Shown piece by piece: positions 31,115 to 60,000 of a DNA stretch of 60,000 nt (position 1 is the first letter of the stretch; every line of letters begins with the position of its first letter). Source of the DNA: Halisarca cf. caerulea. Its lineage: Eukaryota > Porifera > Demospongiae > Chondrillida > Halisarcidae. Location of the stretch: assembly GCA_963170055.1 (NCBI GenBank), contig CAUJGJ010000242.1, positions 2,721,977-2,781,976 on the forward strand, read 5' to 3'. The position numbers and the translations under genes were made by a program. Below the pieces are notes generated by a model. That model saw nothing but the letters and a program-made list of their open reading frames with translations, had not been told where the DNA came from and searched no databases.

Positions 31115-31356
31115 GTCTTATTTCATTATGTATGAACATTCATATTAAAGTAGATTCCTTGTTATATTCCTATAATTTGTACTAATTCACTGTGTATCAC
31201 TCATGATCAGTCAGGATCGTTGTATGATTGGATGTAAATCATGGCACCAACGTATTATAGATAAATGAAGTCACTGCACACGATTTGTAGATATAAATGA
31301 TTCAGAATTCAAACTTTGTTATAATAATAGCAGTTCAGCACATATAGTAATATCTA

Positions 31357-31362
31357 TTTATT
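31357..31362 (-). terminator. Candidate poly(A) signal of SFC-C (AATAAA)
   Basis: Minus-strand AATAAA about 200 nt after the stop. The same hexamer sits at the matching place after SFC-D (47809-47814), which supports it. Confidence 0.4.
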
Positions 31363-31558
31363 GCATTATATTATATGTGTATATGTATGTATATAAGTTA
31401 GTTTCCTACCAATGCAGCAGCAATAGACTGAGTGCACACTTTGATGAGCATCTAATTATAATAATTGAATTTCATATTGTAAAGTATATTCCTTTAGTTA
31501 TTCAAGGTCCTATCAAGTAAATCAATTTTTATCAATGTACTTCAGTCATCTGCACTAG

Positions 31559-41181
<9,623 letters not shown>

Positions 41182-41252
41182 GGCATGTAAACTGCAGACA
41201 GATCAAAAAAAGTAATATATATAGTGATCATAATTATAGGAAGATATATACA

Positions 41253-41256
<4 letters not shown>

Positions 41257-41295
<39 letters not shown>

Positions 41296-41320
41296 ACTAA
41301 AGACAGCACTACATACACAC

Positions 41321-41366
<46 letters not shown>
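41257..41366. repeat. (TA)n and (CA)n tracts in the 5'-UTR intron of SFC-C
   Basis: TA run 41257-41289 and CA run 41321-41366 between exon 1 and the signal-peptide exon. Confidence 0.9.
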
Positions 41367-41370
<4 letters not shown>

Positions 41371-41411
41371 ACGTACAAAGAACACAAAAATTTGTACATT
41401 TTATAAATTAC

Positions 41412-41456
41412 CTCCAGATCACTCAATCCTCTCAGACAAAAGTGTGCAAGTCACTT
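41412..41456 (-). other. SFC-C exon 1, non-coding 5' UTR exon (5' end estimated)
   Basis: Ends CTGGAG then GTAATT. About 85% like SFC-B by eye. Confidence 0.5.
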
Positions 41457-41478
41457 TGTACCTCAAGTTGGGCAAGTG

Positions 41479-41486
41479 CTTTTATA
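41479..41486 (-). promoter_or_regulatory. TATA box of SFC-C (TATAAAAG)
   Basis: Minus-strand CCTATAAAAGCA lies 67 bp before the exon 1 donor, as in SFC-B; flanks conserved. Confidence 0.6.
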
Positions 41487-41752
41487 GGCTGGTATCACTA
41501 ACAAAGCTTTTCCCATAATAGTAAGGCTACAATGTAGTATCACACAATATTATGTATAAAATATTACATCACCACTAGGGCTGCAGAGTGCAGACATAAT
41601 CAGATAAACTGAGGTGCGATGTCAGTGAGCAAGCAAATTAAGACAAAGCAGCCACGTAAATGTATTTGCACACACATACGTACATAGTACACTGTTTCTC
41701 ATTTTAGGGGCTGCCGCATATTATTTTCTTTACGTATTCCTGAAGTGTAAGG

Positions 41753-41791
<39 letters not shown>

Positions 41792-44665
41792 GCAGGAAAC
41801 AGGCAAATAAAAATGGCTACTGGAAGAAAAGAAGAGTTCAAACAACCAACGGTTTATCTATGCAACAATGGTAACCTAATACCATTGTTGCAGAGATACA
41901 CCGTAACATATTCACAAGTAATTTAGGATGAGGGGCAGCAGCCCCACGGCTTTTTACCTGAATTACTTGTTCTTTAGCTTTCAATCTTGCTGTTAGTGTT
42001 AAGCTAACTGATGCCCATGTGTGCTCTCACATGGCTTTGAATCCATTGTTGATGAAAGAGATAAAACCTCCACAGATCTGAAAGGAGATGTGCGGTGTGG
42101 ATTGATAAACATGCTTTCCATCCATGTGGTGACTCACTATACCAGCTTTTTATACTGGGCAGAGATGTAGCATGTATCCACTGCATGTGCTCACAGGCAC
42201 ATGTGGCCATACATATATAGCAATTAAATTTTCAAATCTTGGCCTACTTGGCTGCATGCCTTATTGTTCCATTTGGAGCTTATTTTTTTCATTTTACCAG
42301 ACCTTGAATATTTGCTAAGTGATTCTTGAAAAATTAATAGGATTTCTAATTTTAGCATTCAGATCACAAAATACATCGGCCATGATGGCCACCATCTGCA
42401 ATATTAGGTAGGTATAGCCTCATGATGAGTGCTCAGTCATTGCAGCAACTAGATTACTCTTGTCGTTGGCTCCTGTTTGATTAAATTTGCTGTTTTTGTT
42501 CTTGTTCTTATAGGCTTCACTGCCTGAATGACATGCATGGCTGAAATACACACCAGCTCCTGGTGATGCAAGATATTCTCAAAATGTTTTGAATCTACAG
42601 AACCCAGTTATGTATATTAACATATCATAAGCATTGTGTTCAGGAATGTTAAATGTGCAGAGTCGACCACCCAATGAGTCATTGTATGCCCACATGTGCG
42701 GTCACTATCCCATACATGTTCCAGATGCTCAGTATATAGCTCATAAACATGATATGCCTCAATTGTTTACCAACAATTTGAATTAATTCCCATATACACA
42801 GAAGCCTATAGGCCTGTGTCACAATAGCATCCAGCCATGCACGTACATGTCATTGAAATCTTCAAGTCCACAAAATTCATGCACTTTAACATGCATGCAG
42901 ATTGATTACACATCGATATCATTGAGACAAATTCCAAGAACATGAAGCAGGTCATTAGCAAAAGGAAACATGTAATACCCACTGCAGTGAGATCTCACTT
43001 GCCTGCACCTCAGATATCCATTTCCCTCACCTTGCGTAGTTATTGTATATTTCAACAATTTCTCCAATAATTACAGTCTGTACAATAATCTACTGTTCCC
43101 ATTATTATCCAGTTCCCTTCATAATTTCATCTTGACCAGATGTGTGTGGACAAATGAGGTCTGACTGTATTGAAGGTCTAACATACTAGCATGAAGTATG
43201 CATGTATGTAAGTATTTCCAAGTTATTGAGATGATGTTTATGATGCACTAGGGCCACTTAAGACTCTTCTTAAGAATTCTCAAAAGCAAACAGCATGCAT
43301 CCTGGGCCTGTATCAGACTGCTTCGAAGACCTATAACACGTTGAAGAAATGCTTATTTTGTGTGTCCTACCAACAGTTATAATAATTATTATGTATGACA
43401 TTATGTACATACAGAAAACATGATGGTCAATGTTTTTCTAACGGACAATGTCATAATATCTTTTATCTATCATGAGACATAATATTAAAACTTTTATTAA
43501 TATTTATCATTATGGACAAATTGTCTCCAAACTTTTCCAACTTGCTATGGTACACTAGCTAGCTGATTCTTGCTGAAAGTACTTATCAATGCTTAAAGGG
43601 CACTAATTATCATTGAATATGATTTGTTTGGCTCACAGTCAGTCTCCCGTAGTCATGGAGATATCGCCAACTTGGCTCCTTGCATGATCCCCTTAAAATG
43701 TCACCATAGATGATGGTGCCACCTTGTGCCTGTCCTTCATGCACGATCAAAGGGGGCTAATTGGGGCTGGCTGTATGAGACTAGTCTGAGATCAAAACTA
43801 CATTCATGCAGTCATTTCACCCACATTATCATTCAATTTACTTTGATTTGAAAATTCAGTTTCAATGTATATACTCTAGCTCCTTGTCGTGAGTTTCTGT
43901 ACTTATGTCTGTACTTGTCCTGTTCACATAATATAGTAGATCACAGTTACTGATATAGCAAGCAGGTTTACCAACCACAATAATTTTTCAACCAATTACA
44001 ATACACACAGCAACCTGTGTCACAACTGCATCCAGCCACATACCTCAAGTCCACAAAATGCATACACTTTATCTACGTATACACACACGGACTGCCTACA
44101 TGTCATTGCATGAGACACATTCCATGAACATGCAGCAGGTCATTAGCAAAATAATGGAAACATTATAATACATGTCAGTGAGACCTTGCTTATCTGTACC
44201 TTAGATATCCATACACCTTTAGGGCCACCGAAATCATTGCGGCTGCTCCAAACATAGCCGGACCACTTCTCAAACCCTTCTAGGAAAAAAATGAAGAACT
44301 TGAAATAAAGATTCACTGAATTGAATACTTAGAATATCAACGAGATGGATTACAATTCTAAAATCCCCTTTATAATGATAAATATACACCATTATAAAGA
44401 AAAAGAGAGTGAAGTGAAGTTCCCATACTTACACAATCGCGTTTGAAGCTTCTACCACCCGTTGCGATCGCGTCTGCTTCTTTCCGCAGCCATTTTGATA
44501 CCATACGTGATTGCGTAACTACTAATCATCTATGGTATGACGCACTACAATAATGCGCTGTCTGTAAAATTGAATTAAAATGTCTATACGTCGATTTGAC
44601 CATAGATATTCTATACTACGTAGTATATCTATACCTGTTTTGATTGACGGTTGAAAAAGCATAGA

Positions 44666-44753
44666 AATTGTACCACCACCATGGCGCTGCAATCATTAGC
44701 TATGTATAATATACATAGCTAAGTGATTGCAGTGCCATGGTGGTGGTACAATT
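44666..44753. repeat. 88-bp near-perfect palindrome
   Basis: Arms from AATTGTACCACCACCATGG to the centre TATGTATA-A-TATACATA match with about two differences. There is almost no loop. It lies within a 640-bp insertion absent from the sister spacer. Confidence 0.85.
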
Positions 44754-45821
44754 ACTAATATTATTAGTTTATATGTAATTAATTTTATATATGCCATTGC
44801 TTTGAGATTTTAACGGTGGTTTCATGGCCTGACCACTTTAAAATTACTTCCTCCGGGCCTGCATGAGTCCTAATGTAACTACTGCAGTTTTTATTCTTGA
44901 ACATTTTCTCCAATTTTAACACTGTGTAATAATCCACTGTTCCTTCATTTATCCAGTTCCCTCCCTTTATATCCACAATTTCATCCTAACCAGATGTGTG
45001 TGGACAAGTGAGGTCTGACTGCATTTAAAGCACTAAGTATGCATGTATTTACATGTACATATACTTTTATTATTACAATGAAGATGACATTGTCTATGAT
45101 GAACCATATAGAGACAACTTGAAAATTCTTCCAAAGAATTCTCAAAAGCAGCCAACAAGCATTCTAGGCCTGTACCGTAATGCTTACAAAACCAATAACA
45201 ATTTGAAGAAATGCTCATTGTGTGTGTCTTACCGATTATGTCTGTACGCATACAGAAAACATGATGGTCAATGTGGTTTTAAAGGACATGTCATTCATCA
45301 ATTCTATTACAAGACATATCGCTTCTTGATATAATATACTACCTGAGTCATTAATACTTAAAAGTCACTGATTACTATTGAATATGAGTTGATTGGCTCA
45401 CAGCCAGTCTTGCATGCGTAGTCATGGAGATTGCCAACTTGGCTCCTTGCATGATCCCCTTAAAATATCACCATAGATAATAATATTATGGTGCCACCTT
45501 GTGCCAGCCTCTGTTCTTCACGCAGGATCAAGGGGGACTGATTGGGGCTGGCTGTATGAGATAATCTGAGATCACAACTACATTCATGCAGTCATTTCAC
45601 CCACAGTATCATTCAGTTTACTTTGATTGAAACTTCAGTTTCAATGTAAACTCTTCATTTTGTGAGGTTCTGAACTTTAACTCTTCATACATAACAGTAG
45701 AGTTTTGGTTTCAAAGCAAATGTCCAGACTTGATGGCTGTGTCTCAGATGCTGATATAGCAAGCCAGACTACATAACAAAATTATGACATTGTATAGTTC
45801 ATATGCAATTTCAAGCTGGGG

Positions 45822-46394
45822 TTAAGGTCCGCCCACGCAATTATCGCAAAAAAATGAGTTGTTATATCGATGTTGCTGAACGATATTAGTGCCACTAAAC
45901 CTGTGCAGGCCAAAGAATAAATGAAAATTTAAAAGTCATTCACTGCAGCAGAAACGAAGCTCCTTCCGTTCGGCGTACTTTGACGCTTTATCGAGTCAAA
46001 TTTTAACGTAACACGTGTATTTGGACACATACTTGTAGCTTACACTCGTATTTCAGATCTTATGTATGAAATTTGGGAATCTCCTCGGATTAACCGAGAA
46101 TCAACTATTTTGCGTCGCTGCGGGTGCAAAATCGCCATTTTGTGCATAGTTTAGGAGTCGTGGCGCAGTGGAAGAACGGAATTTCCGGAAATCCATACAT
46201 ACGATCATTCACCGTACCTAGATGAACGCTCAGTCGAATTTTGACGATAACACTGGGCTTCGTGCAGGAATAAAGCGTCAAAAATGGTCAGTACAACGAT
46301 GATCAAGTATACTAGTAAGCGCTTTATAATCATATTCATGGCCTGATAATTATATTCATAGCTGCTGCAAATGGCGGCTGACCCGCCACCTTAA
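45822..46394. mobile_element. TTAA-flanked insertion, possible piggyBac-type non-autonomous element
   Basis: Starts TTAAGGTCCGCC and ends CCACCTTAA. The sister spacer has a single TTAA (29757-29760) at the matching place. TTAA targeting is characteristic of piggyBac elements, but the terminal repeats match only over GGT, so the class is uncertain. Confidence 0.4.
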
Positions 46395-46985
46395 GCACAT
46401 AGTCAGAAGTGCAAGTGTGTTCAAGCTCACTCATTTGTTTCATTTCTGTAGCCAGTGCATTTTATGCCTTAATCTTTCAATCGGAAGTAGTTTAGGCTAG
46501 CCTGTATAGCCAAAAATTCAAATTTTACAGACTTCCGTGCTTGTATGATGTCATTTAGAAAGTGACATCAGAATGACATCTGCACAGGTATCAACTCCAA
46601 GAATTGTCTGTTTCGTGCCAGCTTAGGGGGAAACAAGCAAGGGTGCAGTATCAAGCTGACATTGTCCTGTTTACTGTAACATGCAGTTTACATCAACTTG
46701 ATCTGTTTTGGAAACCTCTCAATATAATAGAAGGAAAGATTAAATGATCATAAATTTGAATCACAATGTTATATGAGTTGAATGTTACTGCTAGGTTCCA
46801 TAACAGATTGTGATTTGTTGATCATGAACCTTTGACTGCATGATTTAGAACTTCATGCAGGCACACGTGCACTTGGGTAGGTGGTAAAGGCCTTGTCTGA
46901 TGCATTGGTAGTGTATTTCTACAAATTGAATGAAGATTGATAAGTATAGTCTAAGAGGATCTTGCTCATAAAAAAGTTGCTAAAA

Positions 46986-47390
46986 GCAGATCAAATCCAT
47001 CACACAACCTTTCACCAGTGTGCTATAAGGCCTTTTCGGGGAACACCACCCTTCATCAGTAGCACTGGGTGACATCCTCTGACAGTCAGGACCCAACTGA
47101 AGAGGTGCCGATAGGCTGTACTGCATGAGGACCAATGAAAATTACATAATATTCCATGTACTAAAAATAGCTAGTCCCAGGGGTAGAAAAGTGACAAGAT
47201 TCAGAATTGCCATAACCTGATAACGCCATGTAGTGGACCATTTCTAAGTTCGAAAACTTAGAGGTCCGTCACCACTTGACCATTAAATTAAAGGAACTAA
47301 AAACACTTTAGCCATGTGTGTGTGGGAAAGCTCAACAAAAACATCTATAGTCCTGGTTATGAAGGACAGCAATAGTTACATGAAAATGAT
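46986..47390. mobile_element. Dispersed repeat related to 8791-9090
   Basis: GCAGATCAAATC and GTGTGCTATAAGGCC at the left, then a body matching 8881-9090 in reverse complement (shared run GGACTATAG, GTTGAGCT). Confidence 0.6.
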
Positions 47391-47402
47391 ACCCACATGC
47401 AT

Positions 47403-47434
<32 letters not shown>

Positions 47435-47506
47435 GCACACGCACACACGCACACACACACACTCACATGCACATGCAGACAGAGATTTGCATGTTGCACA
47501 AAGAAC

Positions 47507-47558
<52 letters not shown>

Positions 47559-47573
47559 GTGTGTGCGTGTGTG
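47403..47573. repeat. (CA)n followed by (TG)n, inverted microsatellite pair
   Basis: A CA block (47403-47462) and a TG block (47511-47573) are about 50 bp apart and can pair as a hairpin. Confidence 0.85.
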
Positions 47574-47677
47574 TGTTATTGTGTACTATTTTACCACTAG
47601 ATCATTGCATACAATATCACTGCATTGATTTGTGTATGATTGGATGTAAATCATGGCATCAATATATATAAATATCT

Positions 47678-47678
47678 T

Positions 47679-47713
<35 letters not shown>
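47678..47713. repeat. (ATCT)n tetranucleotide repeat
   Basis: About nine TATC units in the 3' flank of SFC-D. Confidence 0.9.
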
Positions 47714-47715
<2 letters not shown>

Positions 47716-47808
47716 ATTATATAGACAAAATTGTCACTACACACGATTCGCAGAAATAAATGAATTCAAAGTTAGTTGTAATAATGGTAGTTCAGAATAT
47801 AGTATCTA

Positions 47809-47814
47809 TTTATT
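47809..47814 (-). terminator. Candidate poly(A) signal of SFC-D (AATAAA)
   Basis: Minus-strand AATAAA about 170 nt after the stop, at the place matching the SFC-C candidate. Confidence 0.4.
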
Positions 47815-47982
47815 GCTTAGTTTTCTACTGATACAGCAGCTTAGATAGATTGAGTGTACACTTTACTGAGCAACCTAATATTAAGTTTCGCTGAGGAACA
47901 GAGTATACCCCTTTGGTTATTGAAGGTCCTATTCAAGATATTAATTCAATTTTAATCAATGTACTTCAGTCATCTGCAATAG

Positions 47983-59829
<11,847 letters not shown>

Positions 59830-60000
59830 CTAAGTAACAAGGCTCTCATGTAGTATACTGTATAATTTATTATAAGCTGCATTTCTCTTACTAATCAAAA
59901 ATTACAATTATTATATACAATATAATATATGCATAATATATAATATACCCTGTTTCGGGGTAACCACGCTAAGTCAAATCCCATAACCAAGGTATATATA

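Larger units (their letters stand above)
26680..31558. other. Spacer between SFC-B and SFC-C, no intact gene seen
   Basis: 26680-29860 aligns piecewise with 41490-46480. Inside, two related units (from about 27840 and 28985) share the runs CAACTTGGCTCCTTGC and GGTGCCACCTTGTGCC. The open stretch near 26900-27130 is not kept open in the second copy (stop after about 20 codons at 42020-42080). 30900-31558 is the 3' flank of SFC-C. Confidence 0.65.
41490..47982. other. Spacer between SFC-C and SFC-D, no intact gene seen
   Basis: Second copy of the B-C spacer, enlarged by insertions near 41700-41970, 44220-44860 and 45822-46394. Related units start near 42800 and 44000. The open stretch at 45053-45334 belongs to a repeated unit, is closed in its relatives and lacks a known domain. 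Confidence 0.65.

Noticed and set aside
41870..41905. Perfect 12-bp stem with a 6-nt loop (GCAACAATGGTA / TACCATTGTTGC)
   Set aside because: Too short for a miRNA precursor and isolated. It lies within an insertion and may be part of a decayed inverted-repeat element.
45053..45334. Plus-strand frame of 93 codons
   Set aside because: It lies in a repeated spacer unit whose other copies (28250-28500, 43200-43450) do not keep it open.
46150..46230. tRNA-like run GTCGTGGCGCAGTGG
   Set aside because: Fits an A box only. No B box, no cloverleaf and no 3' half can be seen, so it is not called as a tRNA.

Overview
The window looks like nuclear DNA of an early-branching metazoan. It is AT-rich and full of (CA)n, (TA)n and MITE-like repeats. 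Its genes are made of many small exons with GT-AG introns, and their domains are animal extracellular modules: SRCR, fibronectin type III and Calx-beta. A sponge, most likely a demosponge, is my best guess, because SRCR expansions and Calx-beta-bearing extracellular proteins are typical of sponges. The species cannot be fixed from sequence alone, and another marine invertebrate is possible.

Everything convincingly coding lies on the minus strand. It forms four tandem, head-to-tail paralogues, called here SFC-A to SFC-D (for SRCR-FN3-Calx). SFC-A (1999-15280) has a signal peptide, 14 SRCR, 4 to 5 FN3 and one Calx-beta domain. SFC-B (18470-26371) and SFC-C (31559-41181) are short forms with a signal peptide, 4 SRCR, 5 FN3 and one Calx-beta. 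SFC-D (47983 to beyond 59829) is a long form whose 5' end lies outside the window; 11 SRCR, 5 FN3 and the Calx-beta are visible. Each SRCR or FN3 domain is one exon of about 285-321 nt bounded by phase-1 introns. The Calx-beta domain is split over the last two exons, and all four stop codons fall directly after the domain. No transmembrane segment is seen, so the products are predicted to be secreted.

A, B and C share a promoter block with a TATA-like box, a short non-coding exon 1 and a 5'-UTR intron carrying a CA/TG microsatellite. The paralogues differ by module number, by exon decay in A (a dead FN3-3 exon and a lost splice donor at FN3-5) and by very uneven exon-to-exon similarity, which suggests gene conversion. 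The regions between genes are non-coding: microsatellites, inverted-repeat elements and a duplicated spacer of several kb that is itself built of repeated units.

The likely joint role is a family of secreted, multi-ligand recognition or adhesion proteins with variable SRCR number (self/non-self, microbe or matrix binding). That role is inference. The architecture, the tandem layout, the paired cysteine loss in one SRCR position and the exon decay are read directly from the sequence.
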